Numbered from the stretch's first letter, positions 53,295-62,259 are shown. The stretch is DNA of 64,000 bases from Kribbella sp. VKM Ac-2569 (GCF_004216905.1 NZ_SGXJ01000003.1:744001-808000); one strand, 5' to 3'. The notes: generated by a model not told the origin, from the letters alone. Numbers and translations: made by a program.

Positions 53295-54254
53295 GTGGCT
53301 CGCATGGCTCGTGTCCGCAGCACGGACGACGGTATCGACGGCAAGGACTCCGTCGGTCTCTATCTCGAAGAGATCGCGCGGACGCCTTTGCTGACGGCTG
53401 AAGAAGAAGTCGAGCTCGCTGAGACGGTCGAGGCAGGACTCCTGGCGGAGCAACTGCTGGCCGAAGGGCGGGTTGGACGCAAGAAGGGCGGAGCGCCCAA
53501 ATATGCCACGGAGGAGGAGCTGGAGTGGCTGGCCGAAGAGGGCCAGCGCGCGCAGCAGCGGTTCGTGACCGCCAACCTCCGGCTCGTGGTGTCGATCGCC
53601 CGCCGTTACGGACGTTCCCAGATGCCTCTGCTGGACCTGGTCCAGGAAGGCAACACGGGACTGATCCGCGCGGTGGAGAAGTTCGACTACCGGAAGGGTT
53701 TCAAGTTCTCGACGTACGCGACCTGGTGGGTGCGGCAGGCCATCACCCGCGGTATCGCGCAGCAGGCCCGTGTGGTCCGGCTGCCGGTGCACGTGGTGGA
53801 GCAGCTGAACCAGATCGGGTCGGCACGGCGCACGCTGGAGCGCAAGCTCGGGCGGGAGCCGGAGATCGACGAGATCGCAGCCGAGCTGAACCTGGACCCG
53901 GAGCGGGTCACGGAACTGATCCGCATCGGCCGGGACCACATCAGCCTGAACAGCCCGGTCGACGACGAGGGTGAGACCTCGCTGGGCGACCTGATCGCGG
54001 CCGAGACCGCGCCGGGTCCGGACCAGCTGGTCGCCGACGCGTCGGACCGTTCGGGACTGTTCAGTCTGGTCGACCAGCTCGACCCGCGGTCCGCGGACGT
54101 GATCCGGCGCCGCTACGGTCTGCACGACGGCCGCCAGGCCAAGCTGGCCGACATCGGCGCGGTGCACGGCATCTCCGCCGAGCGGGTCCGCCAGATCGAG
54201 CGCGAGGCACTGGGCCGCCTCCGCCTGATGGCAGACCCGACGCTGGCCGCGTAA
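53295..54254 (+). CDS. Group 2 sigma-70 factor (SigB/HrdD-like)
   Basis: 319 residues from GTG at 53295 with AGGGAG upstream; the frame is open to 53061 but that part covers the terminator hairpin and the repeat block. Region 1.2 ([19 protein letters not shown]), region 2 ([37 protein letters not shown]), region 3 and region 4.2 ([17 protein letters not shown]) are all present, and the long N-terminal extension of SigA is missing. This is the layout of stress or stationary-phase sigma factors. Followed by a strong terminator. Confidence 0.93.
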   Translation: MARMARVRSTDDGIDGKDSVGLYLEEIARTPLLTAEEEVELAETVEAGLLAEQLLAEGRVGRKKGGAPKYATEEELEWLAEEGQRAQQRFVTANLRLVVSIARRYGRSQMPLLDLVQEGNTGLIRAVEKFDYRKGFKFSTYATWWVRQAITRGIAQQARVVRLPVHVVEQLNQIGSARRTLERKLGREPEIDEIAAELNLDPERVTELIRIGRDHISLNSPVDDEGETSLGDLIAAETAPGPDQLVADASDRSGLFSLVDQLDPRSADVIRRRYGLHDGRQAKLADIGAVHGISAERVRQIEREALGRLRLMADPTLAA

Positions 54255-54274
54255 CACCCACCCCGAAACCCCTC

Positions 54275-54312
54275 AGGACCCCCGAGCCACGATCTGGCTC
54301 GGGGGTCCTTTC
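54275..54312 (+). terminator. Strong rho-independent terminator
   Basis: A perfect 15-bp stem (54275-54289 with 54295-54309), a 5-base loop and a short T-run (CTTT) end the sigma factor transcript. It may also stop the convergent nuclease-like gene. Confidence 0.92.
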
Positions 54313-54328
54313 GGTTCTCAGCCCGACG

Positions 54329-55219
54329 TCAGCCCAGGTGGATCCAGGACTCGACCGGAAGGTGGTCACTCGGGAACTGCCCGTCCTTGCTGAAGGTGTT
54401 GATGTTCGCCTTCGAGACGCGCAGACCCGGGGTGGTGAGGATCCAGTCGATCCGGTCCCCGTTCGGCGTCAGAGGCTTGTACCCGTGGAACGTCGCGTAC
54501 AGGGCACTGCGGCGCTCGGCCGTCACCCAACTGTCGGCGAACTTCCCGCTCGTCACGAGCTTGTCGTACACGGTCAACCCCGGCTTGGCGGCCTCGTTGA
54601 AGTCCGCCGTGAGGATCACCGGCAGCGCGGGGTCGAAGCCGGCGATCCGCTGCAGGATCAGGTCGGCGGACTTGGACCGCGCCGTCGCGTCGTACGCCTC
54701 CAGATGGGTGTTGACCGCGTAGAACTCCTTCGACGTCGCCTTGTCCTTGAAGCGCACCCACGTCACCATCCGCGGGCAGCAGCCGCCCCAGGTCTGGGAG
54801 CCGATCACGTCCGGGGTGTCCGACAGCCAGAAGTGGTCGTACTCGAGCGGCTGCAGGCGGCGCTGGTCGAAGAAGATCATCATGAACTCGCCCTTGCTGC
54901 CGCCCTCCCGCCCCAGCCCGATCGAGTCGTACGCTGGGCCGAGGTCAGAGGCGATGTCCTGCAACTGGGAGTACAGGCCCTCCTGCGTGCCGATGAGCTG
55001 CGGGCGTGCCTGCCGCAACTGCTCCCGCATCACCGGACGCCGCTCCGCCCAGGTGTTCGGCGGGGTGTCGCTGGCGTACCGCAGGTTGTACGACATCACG
55101 TGCAGTGGTCCAGTTGCCTCGTCCGAGGTTGGCGCGGCCTGTGACACCCCGCTGGTGAGGGTCAGGCCGGCGACGGTCGCCGCGACGAGCGCGGCGAACC
55201 GACGGCGCATGGTGAACAT
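54329..55219 (-). CDS. Secreted endonuclease/exonuclease/phosphatase-family protein
   Basis: 296 residues from ATG at 55219, with GGAGG eight bases upstream; a TTG 15 bases earlier is less likely. Signal peptide ending near VSQAAP. EEP fold: VMSYNLRYAS, metal Glu in IGTQEGLYSQ, VNTHLEA, ADFNEAAKPG and final SDHLPVES. It could be a secreted phosphodiesterase, sphingomyelinase-like enzyme or nuclease; the substrate is unclear. Confidence 0.88.
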   Translation of the reverse strand: MFTMRRRFAALVAATVAGLTLTSGVSQAAPTSDEATGPLHVMSYNLRYASDTPPNTWAERRPVMREQLRQARPQLIGTQEGLYSQLQDIASDLGPAYDSIGLGREGGSKGEFMMIFFDQRRLQPLEYDHFWLSDTPDVIGSQTWGGCCPRMVTWVRFKDKATSKEFYAVNTHLEAYDATARSKSADLILQRIAGFDPALPVILTADFNEAAKPGLTVYDKLVTSGKFADSWVTAERRSALYATFHGYKPLTPNGDRIDWILTTPGLRVSKANINTFSKDGQFPSDHLPVESWIHLG

Positions 55220-55306
55220 GTCAAAAACCTCCAAGGGCGGTTTGCAAGGAGGTTGGACGTTAACCAGATCGGGTGACGCGTCGCTAGCCGTAGCGCGTCG
55301 CGGACG

Positions 55307-56023
55307 TTAAGCGGCCGCTTCGTTCCAGGAGTCGATCAGCGGGGGCAGCTCGGACAGGCGCTGGACGGTCACGTCCGGCGTACCTTCCGTGTGACCGATC
55401 TGCTCGAGCGGGATCGCGCTGTGCGGCAGGTGCGCCGCGCGCATCCCGACGTTCTGCGCGCCCCAGACGTCGTCGAACAGCCGATCGCCGACGAACAGGC
55501 ACCGGGACGGCTCATCGACCTCGACCGCCCGCATCGCGGCCAGGAACGCCTCCGGGTGCGGCTTGGTGTGCGCGATCTCGCTGGTGTAGACGGCTCCGTC
55601 GAGCAGGTCGAGTACGCCGTCGCGCGCGAAGACCTCCTCGTGCCGCCGACGCGGCCAGATCGTGTTCGACAGGACGCCGACCTTGAGACCGCGGTCCCGG
55701 AGCGCCTGCAGCGTGTCGACCGCGTCCGGCTCCAGCTCGGTGTGCGGGTCCCACTGCCGCTCGTACTCCGCCAGCGCCGCGGGCGTCATCACCACCTCGG
55801 CCAGCGAGCACACCTCCTCCAAGGTGCTGCTGCGGTGCTCGTCGCGTGAACGCCGCCACACAGAGCCCTCGGCCGCGACCAGCCGGGCCGCCAGCTCATC
55901 GGCATTGTCCTCGTCGAGCAGCACAGACACGGCCCGCCACGTCTCGTGGAGAGAGATGTCGTGCCAGGTTGCCAGCGTGCCGCCCCAGTCGAACAGGACA
56001 GCTTCGATCTTCGCGTTCGTCAC
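55307..56023 (-). CDS. HAD-superfamily hydrolase (phosphatase)
   Basis: 238 residues from GTG at 56023; the longer open frame upstream runs antisense-like through the CPBP gene and is not coding. HAD motifs: LFDWGGTLATW (nucleophile Asp; the second Asp position is Gly, unusual for a phosphatase), VLSNTIWP, K in HTKPHPEAF and FVGDRLFDDVWG. The DWGGT form is found in several HAD subfamilies. Role unknown. It follows the CPBP gene on the same strand, 44 bases apart. Confidence 0.85.
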   Translation of the reverse strand: MTNAKIEAVLFDWGGTLATWHDISLHETWRAVSVLLDEDNADELAARLVAAEGSVWRRSRDEHRSSTLEEVCSLAEVVMTPAALAEYERQWDPHTELEPDAVDTLQALRDRGLKVGVLSNTIWPRRRHEEVFARDGVLDLLDGAVYTSEIAHTKPHPEAFLAAMRAVEVDEPSRCLFVGDRLFDDVWGAQNVGMRAAHLPHSAIPLEQIGHTEGTPDVTVQRLSELPPLIDSWNEAAA

Positions 56024-56067
56024 CCGGCAAAGCCTGCCAGAGCCGACCGACAGTTCTCGCCTGCCTT

Positions 56068-57213
56068 TCAGCTCAGCCGGCGGATCTCCTGCCGGCGGGC
56101 CAGCCAGGTGACGGCGATCAGGTAGAACGCCAGGCACGGAATGTCCGCGACGAACAGCGTCCACGGAGCGCCGCCCTGCACATCCCACTGATCCCCACGG
56201 CCCGTTGCCGCCGGCAACAGAAAGGCGATGAGGTTGTTTAGCACGTGCAGAGCGATCGCGGCCTCCAGTCCCCCGGTCCGGACCGTCAGCCAGCCCACTA
56301 CCACCGCGAACATGAAGATGTCCGCCATCGCCCAGCCGATGTACGCGTGGGCAGACGCGAAGGCAACGCCGCCCACGACGATCCCGGGCCACGGCGAACG
56401 GAACAGCCTCCGCAACCAGCGCGCCCGCCCGTTCGGGTCGTCCGGACCGTAGGCGCCGACCGCCTGGATCAGCCAGCCGCGGAACACGAACTCCTCGGCC
56501 GTCGACTGGAACGGCACGAGGATCAGGATCACCAGCGCGGGTACGACGAACGCGCTGAAGCCGATCCAGTCTCCGCCGGCGGTCCCGATCGAGTCGTCGG
56601 ACGGAAACACCGCGTCGACCAGCACGCCCATCGCGAACGACAGTGCGATGTAGCCGAACGCCGGCAGGCAGCACCACAGCAGCCAGCGCCAGCGGATCCG
56701 GTTCAGCACCGAGGCAACGCTCCAGAACGGCCGGCGTTGGACCATCCACGCGACGAGGCCGACGAGCGGTGTGAGGACGCCGAGCAGCACCAGCGTCACG
56801 GCGAGGTTCTCGGTGTCGCTCGGGAAGATGTCCGTGCCGCTCGGCGTCGGGAACGGTCCGGCCAAGGTGCGGTGCGCGATCACCCACACGACCACGACGA
56901 GCGAGGTCAGGACGAACGCGAAGAGGCCGAGCAGGAGGGTTCCGACGAAGGGCCGCCACCAGGCGTGCTTCGGCGTACGGGCCAGCCGGTGGTACGGCGT
57001 ACCTGCCGGTGCCTGGACCGTCCGCGGCTCGCGATACACGGGCTGCGGCGGGTAGGCGCCGTACGGCTGTTGATAAGGCGGTGGGTATTGCGGCGGGTAC
57101 TGCTGCGGTTGCTGCTGCGGATATGGGCCGGCATGGGGCGGCGGTGGCGGCGGCTGCCCCGGCTGGGAGTATGGGCCCGGTTGCGGAGGCGGTCCGGGCT
57201 GCTGCGGGTCCAT
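56068..57213 (-). CDS. CPBP-family intramembrane glutamic protease (Abi/CAAX type)
   Basis: 381 residues. The first 75 residues are a Pro/Gln/Tyr/Gly-rich cytoplasmic tail. About eight membrane segments follow, with the CPBP motifs EEFVFRG (EExxxR), the His motif SAHAYIGW and HVLNN. Members cleave membrane proteins or prenylated peptides; actinobacterial targets are mostly unknown. The low-complexity tail may mediate protein contacts. Confidence 0.9.
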   Translation of the reverse strand: MDPQQPGPPPQPGPYSQPGQPPPPPPHAGPYPQQQPQQYPPQYPPPYQQPYGAYPPQPVYREPRTVQAPAGTPYHRLARTPKHAWWRPFVGTLLLGLFAFVLTSLVVVVWVIAHRTLAGPFPTPSGTDIFPSDTENLAVTLVLLGVLTPLVGLVAWMVQRRPFWSVASVLNRIRWRWLLWCCLPAFGYIALSFAMGVLVDAVFPSDDSIGTAGGDWIGFSAFVVPALVILILVPFQSTAEEFVFRGWLIQAVGAYGPDDPNGRARWLRRLFRSPWPGIVVGGVAFASAHAYIGWAMADIFMFAVVVGWLTVRTGGLEAAIALHVLNNLIAFLLPAATGRGDQWDVQGGAPWTLFVADIPCLAFYLIAVTWLARRQEIRRLS

Positions 57214-57259
57214 AACTGGACTCTAGAAGATCGGGCCAACTGGACGGAGGGAGAACACG

Positions 57260-58228
57260 GTGGTTACTGAACCGACGCTTGGGGCGGACCGGCAGACGGA
57301 CGCGTTACCGCAGTCCGTGCTGATGCCGCTGAGCGGTTCCGCCATCTTCCTGGTGGTCCAGGTGCAGCCGGGCGGCGAGGACCGGACCCGCGACCTGCTG
57401 GAGCGGCTGAGCGGTCTCGTGCGCTCGGTCGGGTTCCGCGTGCCGGGCGGCAACCTGTCCTGTGTCACCAGCATCGGCTCGGACGTCTGGGACCGTTTGT
57501 TCAGCGGACCGCGCCCGGCCGAGTTGCACCCGTTCGTCGAGCTCAAGGGCGCCACGCACCACGCGCCGTCGACCGCGGGCGACCTGCTCTTCCACATCCG
57601 GGCCGCGCACCAGGACCAGTGCTTCGAGCTGGCCGGCCAGATCATGAACGTGCTCAACGGCGCCGCGACGGTCGTCGACGAGGTGCACGGCTTCAAGTAC
57701 TTCGAGATGCGCGACCTGCTCGGCTTCGTCGACGGCACCGAGAACCCGACCGGTAGCGACGCGCACGCCGCCGTACTCATCGGCGACGAGGATCCGGACT
57801 TCCGCGGCGGCAGCTACGTGATCGTGCAGAAGTACCTGCACGACCTGAAGGCGTGGAACACGCTGACCGTCGAGCAGCAGGAGCTCGCCGTCGGGCGGAC
57901 CAAGCTCGACGATATCGAGCTCGACGACGCCAAGAAGCCCGGCAACGCGCACATCGTGCTCAACGTGATCGAGGACGAGGACGGCAACGAGCTGCAGATC
58001 CTGCGCGACAACATGCCGTTCGGCGCCGTCGGCACGCAGGAGTTCGGCACCTACTTCATCGGGTACGCCAAGACGCCGGCGGTGACCGAGCTGATGCTCC
58101 GGCGGATGTTCATCGGGGTGCCCGAGGGCAACCACGACCGGCTGCTCGACTTCTCCACCGCTGTCACCGGCTGCCTGTTCTTCACACCCCCCGCGAACTT
58201 CCTGGACGACCTGCCCCCGGCACCCTGA
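57260..58228 (+). CDS. Dye-decolourising (DyP-type) heme peroxidase
   Basis: 322 residues from GTG at 57260, with GGAGGGAG upstream. Contains the DyP signature GFVDGTENP (catalytic Asp) and the later region QEFGTYFIGYAKTP with the downstream heme ligand segment. It has no Tat signal, so it is probably cytosolic or carried in an encapsulin, although no encapsulin gene is adjacent. It oxidises phenolic or dye substrates with hydrogen peroxide. Confidence 0.93.
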   Translation: MVTEPTLGADRQTDALPQSVLMPLSGSAIFLVVQVQPGGEDRTRDLLERLSGLVRSVGFRVPGGNLSCVTSIGSDVWDRLFSGPRPAELHPFVELKGATHHAPSTAGDLLFHIRAAHQDQCFELAGQIMNVLNGAATVVDEVHGFKYFEMRDLLGFVDGTENPTGSDAHAAVLIGDEDPDFRGGSYVIVQKYLHDLKAWNTLTVEQQELAVGRTKLDDIELDDAKKPGNAHIVLNVIEDEDGNELQILRDNMPFGAVGTQEFGTYFIGYAKTPAVTELMLRRMFIGVPEGNHDRLLDFSTAVTGCLFFTPPANFLDDLPPAP

Positions 58229-58656
58229 ACGCCATTCCCCGAACCGGACCTCACGCCCTTCGCCCGAACCGCCTCCACAAACCTCCCCAAACCGGTTTGG
58301 GGAGGCTCCGTCCTCCGACCGGGGAGCACAACTGCCCGATTCGGGCGGGTAGACCTCCCCAAACCGGTTTGGGAACGGGATCCAGCGACGGGCGTCCAGC
58401 GGATTCGTCCGCGGTTGAGCTTTCGTCCCGCAGGCCGGAGTCTGTCGACCTGGCCATGGTCCTCACCGAGTCCGGCTCTGGTCACCTTGGGCACCTTGGG
58501 CACCGATCAACCGTTTTCCGCCGCGCATTCTGGTTGACCCGCACTCAAGGTGGTCACAGGCGCATGCCGCGGCCCCTGCCCGGGTGGGTGTGAGGAGATG
58601 CCAGGGCCGATGGCGCTGGCGCCCGGACTGTCGGCGGGTTGAGTGACACTTGGGAC
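58229..58656. other. 428-base gap with two large palindromes, no gene seen
   Basis: Between the DyP and DNA ligase genes. Open frames here lack start context and typical codon bias. It carries the two CCAAACCGGTTTGG palindromes described separately and a short direct repeat CACCTTGGG (two copies, 58483-58500). The ligase promoter must lie in its right part. Confidence 0.6.
58282..58374. repeat. Two copies of a CCTCCCCAAACCGGTTTGGG palindrome
   Basis: Copy 1 (58282-58305) is a perfect 24-bp palindrome; copy 2 (58354-58374) shares 20 of its bases, with its right end changed. The centres are 72 bp apart. The core CCAAACCGGTTTGG is self-complementary with no loop, which favours binding by a dimeric protein over an RNA hairpin. 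Confidence 0.8.
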
Positions 58657-60210
58657 ATGTTGCTCACCGAGGTGGTCGAGACGTCGGCCGCGCTGGCCGG
58701 GACCCGGTCGCGGCTGAAGAAGGCCGAGTTCATCGCCGGCTTGTTGTCCAAGGCCACCGAACCGGCCGAGATCGAGATCGTCGTGACGTACCTGTCGGGC
58801 GAGCTGCGGCAACGGCGCACTGGAGTGGGCTGGCGGACGCTGATGGACGCTCCGGAGCCGGCCGCCGAGCCGACGGTGACGGTCGAGGAGGTCGACGCCA
58901 CGTTCGCGGAGCTGGCGGAGATGTCGGGCACCGGCGTACAGGCTCGCCGACGCGCTGCGGTGGACGGGTTGTTCGCGCGGGCGACGGCGGACGAGCAGCG
59001 CTTCTTGCAACTGCTCGTCGGTGGTGAGCTGCGACAGGGTGCGCTCGACGGCGTCATGGCGGATGCGGTCGCGCGGGCGACGGGCATTCCGCTGACCAAG
59101 ATCCGGGCCGCGGCGATGTTGCGCGGGGCGGCTGCTCCGGTCGCGGTCGCCGTACTGACCGAGGGCGAGGCGGGGCTCGCGCAGTTCGGGCTCGAGGTCG
59201 GCCGTGGGGTGCAGCCGATGCTCGCGCAGTCGGCGACGAGTGTGGCGGAGGCGTTGGAGAAGACGGGTACGCCGGCCGCACTCGAGTGGAAGCTGGACGG
59301 GATCCGGATCCAGGCGCACCGCGACGGCGAGAAGGTCGTCGTCTACACACGGACGCTGGACGACATCACCACACGGGTTCCTGAGGTGGCGACCGCCGTA
59401 CTGGCGCTCGATGCACAGCAGGTCGTGCTCGACGGCGAGCTCATCGCGTTGCGGACCGACGGGCGACCGGAGGCGTTCCAGGTGACGGGGTCGCGGACGG
59501 CGACCCGGGCTGCGACGGGGCCGGAGTCGGTGCCGCTGACGCCGTACTTCTTCGACATCCTGCATCAGGACGGGGAGGATCTGCTCGGGCTCGACGGGGC
59601 CACGCGACAGGAGTGGCTGGCGAAGCTCGTGCCTGAGGAGCGGCGGGTGCCGCGGCTCGTGACCGATGACGCGGACGCCGGTCAGGCGTTCTTCGCGGAG
59701 GCCGTGCGCCGCGGGCACGAGGGTGTGATGGTGAAGTCGTTGACCGTGCCGTACGAGGCGGGTCGGCGCGGCTCGGGATGGGTCAAGGTCAAGCAGACGC
59801 ACACGCTCGACCTGCTCGTGCTGGCGGCGGAGTGGGGTCACGGGCGACGGACGGGCTGGTTGTCGAACCTGCATCTCGGCGCGCGGGACGAGGAGACCGG
59901 CGAATTCGTGATGCTCGGGAAGACGTTCAAGGGGCTCACGGACGAGCTGCTGCGGTGGCAGACGGAGCGGTTCCAGGAACTCGCCGTACGACGGGACGAC
60001 TGGGCGGTCTACCTCCGGCCGGAGGTGGTGGTGGAGATCGCGTTCGACGGCGTACAGACCTCGCCGCGGTATCCGGCCGGGATGGCACTTCGGTTTGCCC
60101 GGGTGATCCGGTATCGCGAGGACAAGCGGCCTGCCGACGTTGATACCGTGCAGACGGTGCGCGAGATTCACCTCGGACCCGGTGCAGAAGAGAGTGTGGG
60201 CGATGAGTGA
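58657..60210 (+). CDS. ATP-dependent DNA ligase (LigB type)
   Basis: 517 residues from ATG at 58657. N-terminal DNA-binding domain (about 1-200), then the nucleotidyltransferase motif I with K212 (EWKLDGIRIQ), motif III LDGELIAL, motif IV EGVMVKS, motif V GWVKVKQ and a C-terminal OB fold. The layout is that of actinobacterial LigB/LigC-type ligases additional to NAD-dependent LigA. No Ku or LigD-like primase is next to it. The downstream methyltransferase start overlaps its stop. Confidence 0.93.
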   Translation: MLLTEVVETSAALAGTRSRLKKAEFIAGLLSKATEPAEIEIVVTYLSGELRQRRTGVGWRTLMDAPEPAAEPTVTVEEVDATFAELAEMSGTGVQARRRAAVDGLFARATADEQRFLQLLVGGELRQGALDGVMADAVARATGIPLTKIRAAAMLRGAAAPVAVAVLTEGEAGLAQFGLEVGRGVQPMLAQSATSVAEALEKTGTPAALEWKLDGIRIQAHRDGEKVVVYTRTLDDITTRVPEVATAVLALDAQQVVLDGELIALRTDGRPEAFQVTGSRTATRAATGPESVPLTPYFFDILHQDGEDLLGLDGATRQEWLAKLVPEERRVPRLVTDDADAGQAFFAEAVRRGHEGVMVKSLTVPYEAGRRGSGWVKVKQTHTLDLLVLAAEWGHGRRTGWLSNLHLGARDEETGEFVMLGKTFKGLTDELLRWQTERFQELAVRRDDWAVYLRPEVVVEIAFDGVQTSPRYPAGMALRFARVIRYREDKRPADVDTVQTVREIHLGPGAEESVGDE

Positions 60211-60877
60211 AGACCCGGATGTCGTGTCGCGGCGGATCGCGCGCGAGTCACTCGACCGGGACGACCCGACCGGCTGGTTCGAGAATCTGTACGCCGCTGC
60301 CGCCGAGGGGTCCGCGGTTGTCCCGTGGGATCGCGGTACGGCGCACCAGTTGCTGAGCGAGTGGGTCCAGGAGTCCGCGCCGGACGGCGCGGACAAGACG
60401 GCACTGATCGTCGGAGCGGGCACCGGGTGGGACGCCGAGCTGATCGCCGACCGCGGGTACGACACGACCGCGTTCGACATCTCCCCCACCGCGATCGAGA
60501 CTGCGCTCCGCAATCACCCGGACTCGAAGGCGCACTACCGAGTCGCCGATCTGCTCGCGCCACCGCCTGATTGGCATCACGCGTTCGACCTCGTGGTGGA
60601 GATCTATACCGTTCAGGCGCTGCCGATCCCACTCCAGCCCGAGGCCGTCAAGCAGGTCACTGAGTTCGTCGCGCCCGGCGGCACGCTGCTGGTCATCGCC
60701 GCCGCCCGGCCGGACGACCAGCGCGACGACGCCATCCAAGGTCCGCCCTGGCCGCTCACGCGCGCGACCATCCAGTCGTTCGCGAGTGCGGATCTCCGGC
60801 TCATCCAGCTCAGCCAGTCCCCCAGCCCTGCCGACGCAAGCGTCCTGCGCTGGCGAGCCGAGTACCTGCGCGACTGA
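60203..60877 (+). CDS. Class I SAM-dependent methyltransferase
   Basis: 224 residues from ATG at 60203, overlapping the ligase stop by 8 bases. Rossmann motif I is ALIVGAGTGWDAELIAD, followed by TTAFDIS and the acidic loop LLAPPPDWHHAFDLVVEIYT. Similar to thiopurine methyltransferase-like enzymes that act on small metabolites. It may simply be coupled by position to the ligase and not linked in function. Confidence 0.87.
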   Translation: MSEDPDVVSRRIARESLDRDDPTGWFENLYAAAAEGSAVVPWDRGTAHQLLSEWVQESAPDGADKTALIVGAGTGWDAELIADRGYDTTAFDISPTAIETALRNHPDSKAHYRVADLLAPPPDWHHAFDLVVEIYTVQALPIPLQPEAVKQVTEFVAPGGTLLVIAAARPDDQRDDAIQGPPWPLTRATIQSFASADLRLIQLSQSPSPADASVLRWRAEYLRD

Positions 60878-60883
60878 GATCCC

Positions 60884-61117
60884 ATGGCCGCCCTGCCTCC
60901 GCTCGTGCAGCCCGATCAGATCGTGGAACTGCTGCGGATCGGCGGGCGGCTGGTGAACGACGACGTGACGCCGGTGGACGTGTTGCCGGCCGATTCGCCG
61001 TACCGGGAACACGATCCGAAGCGGGAGTTCTTCTTCGGCGATCCGCGCCTCGTCGCCGCCGAGGTGGTGCTGCCGGACCTGCGGAACTCGCTCCTCGTGG
61101 GCACCCGGGTGGGCTGA
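60884..61117 (+). CDS. Small hypothetical protein
   Basis: 77 residues, acidic and soluble, with no membrane segment or Cys pairs. It starts 6 bases after the methyltransferase stop, so it is probably in the same operon. I do not recognise the family. Pattern: LVQPDQIVELLRIGG, PADSPYREHDP, FFFGDPRLVAAEVVLPDL. The spacing and codon use support a real gene. Confidence 0.6.
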   Translation: MAALPPLVQPDQIVELLRIGGRLVNDDVTPVDVLPADSPYREHDPKREFFFGDPRLVAAEVVLPDLRNSLLVGTRVG

Positions 61118-61127
61118 GATTGCATGG

Positions 61128-61139
61128 GAACATCTGTTC
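61128..61139. promoter_or_regulatory. LexA (SOS) box upstream of the XRE regulator
   Basis: GAAC-ATCT-GTTC is an exact match to the actinobacterial and Gram-positive LexA consensus GAACnnnnGTTC; the right flank (GTTCGA) also matches the extended form TCGAAC..GTTCGA. A -10-like GATAAT begins at the next base (61140), so LexA binding would block the promoter. Confidence 0.7.
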
Positions 61140-61161
61140 GATAATGATGTAGACTCGGGTT

Positions 61162-62031
61162 ATGGCGGGGCGAAGTGTGGTGGGGCCGACGGCGTTGCGG
61201 ATGATGCTCGGGAGTCATCTGCGGGAGCTGCGTGAGCGCGCCGGCGTCACTCGCACCGATGCGGGCTGGGCGATCCGGGCCTCGGAGTCGAAAATCAGCC
61301 GCCTCGAGCTGGGACGCGTCGGGTTCAAGGAACGCGATGTCTCCGACCTGCTGACGTTGTACGGCGTGCAGGACGCTCGCGAGCGCGATCGGCTGCTGCA
61401 GCTGGCCCGCGAGGCCAACGACCCGGGCTGGTGGCATCGGTACGGCGACGTCACGCCCGAGTGGTTCGACTCGTATCTCGGGCTCGAGGCGACCGCCGAA
61501 CTGATCCGCACGTACGAGATCCAGTTCGTGCCCGGCCTCCTGCAGACCGCGGACTACGCACGCGCCGTCGCTCAGCTCACGCCCGGCGGAGCACGAAACG
61601 AGAGCGAGATCGAGCGGGTCGTCGCCCTGCGCACCCGCCGGCAACGGGTGCTCGACCGCGAGCCGCCGCTCAAACTCTGGGCCGTCATCGAAGAGGCTGT
61701 GCTGCACCGGCCGATCGGCGGCACCGACGTACTGCGGAGTCAACTCGACGCGCTCCGCGAAGCCGTCACCCGCCCCAACGTGACCGTCCAGATCATCCCC
61801 CTCGAAAGCCCCGGCCACGCCGCGACCGGCGGCGCCTTCAGCCTGCTCCGCTTCCCACAACGCGACCTGCCCGACATCGTCTACCTGGAGCACCTAACCA
61901 GCGCGCTCTACCTGGATAAACGCGACGACGTCGAGGCGTACACCCAGGCTTTGGACCTCCTGGCCTCCACCAGCCCGTCCCCCCAGCAAACCGAGCACGA
62001 CCTCACCCGCCTACTCGCCCGCTTACCGTAG
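61162..62031 (+). CDS. XRE-family regulator with DUF5753 domain
   Basis: 289 residues. Helix-turn-helix at about 12-75 (LREARERAGVT..AGWAIRASESKISRLELGRVGFKERDV pattern), then the DUF5753 domain (EATAELIRTYEIQFVPGLLQTADYARA; VIEEAVLHRPIGG). Such regulators are usually paired with small DUF397 proteins in actinobacteria; none is adjacent here. ATG at 61162 has no clear ribosome site and lies about 17 bases after a GATAAT box, so the mRNA may be leaderless. The LexA box suggests DNA-damage control. Confidence 0.9.
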   Translation: MAGRSVVGPTALRMMLGSHLRELRERAGVTRTDAGWAIRASESKISRLELGRVGFKERDVSDLLTLYGVQDARERDRLLQLAREANDPGWWHRYGDVTPEWFDSYLGLEATAELIRTYEIQFVPGLLQTADYARAVAQLTPGGARNESEIERVVALRTRRQRVLDREPPLKLWAVIEEAVLHRPIGGTDVLRSQLDALREAVTRPNVTVQIIPLESPGHAATGGAFSLLRFPQRDLPDIVYLEHLTSALYLDKRDDVEAYTQALDLLASTSPSPQQTEHDLTRLLARLP

Positions 62032-62104
62032 ACCCGTCACGCCGACCGGTCCCGCGAAGCGGGCTCGCCGCCGCCGACCTCTCGGCCGCCGTCCCCCACG
62101 TTCC

Positions 62105-62164
62105 TCGAGTCGTGGATCTCGGCGTGTCGACGACGGCCAAACGCAGCCTCGATCCACGACTCGA
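62105..62164. repeat. Inverted repeat with 14-bp perfect arms
   Basis: TCGAGTCGTGGATC (62105-62118) and its exact complement GATCCACGACTCGA (62151-62164) enclose a 32-base loop. It is too long a loop for a classic terminator. Confidence 0.8.
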
Positions 62165-62187
62165 CGTTCCGCGCGACAGCAGAGCCG

Positions 62188-62259
62188 GGGTTATCCCCTC
62201 GTGTGCAGGGTTCTCCCTTCGTGTATCAGTAGAGAACCCACCACGCGAGGGGATAACCC
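62188..62259. repeat. Nested double inverted repeat (17-bp outer arms, 8-bp inner arms)
   Basis: Outer arms 62188-62204 and 62243-62259 pair with one G-U pair; inner arms GGGTTCTC (62208-62215) and GAGAACCC (62232-62239) pair inside them. A 72-base rod-like structure results. Candidate terminator for ctaD or a structured RNA. Confidence 0.8.

Noticed and set aside
56024-56959. N-terminal extension of the HAD hydrolase by over 300 codons
   Set aside because: It is a frame-shifted shadow of the CPBP protease gene on the same strand.
58229-58593. Possible small gene with repeated PQTGLG-like peptides (minus strand) after the DyP gene
   Set aside because: The peptide repeat is only the translation of the two DNA palindromes. 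No start context or codon bias supports it.
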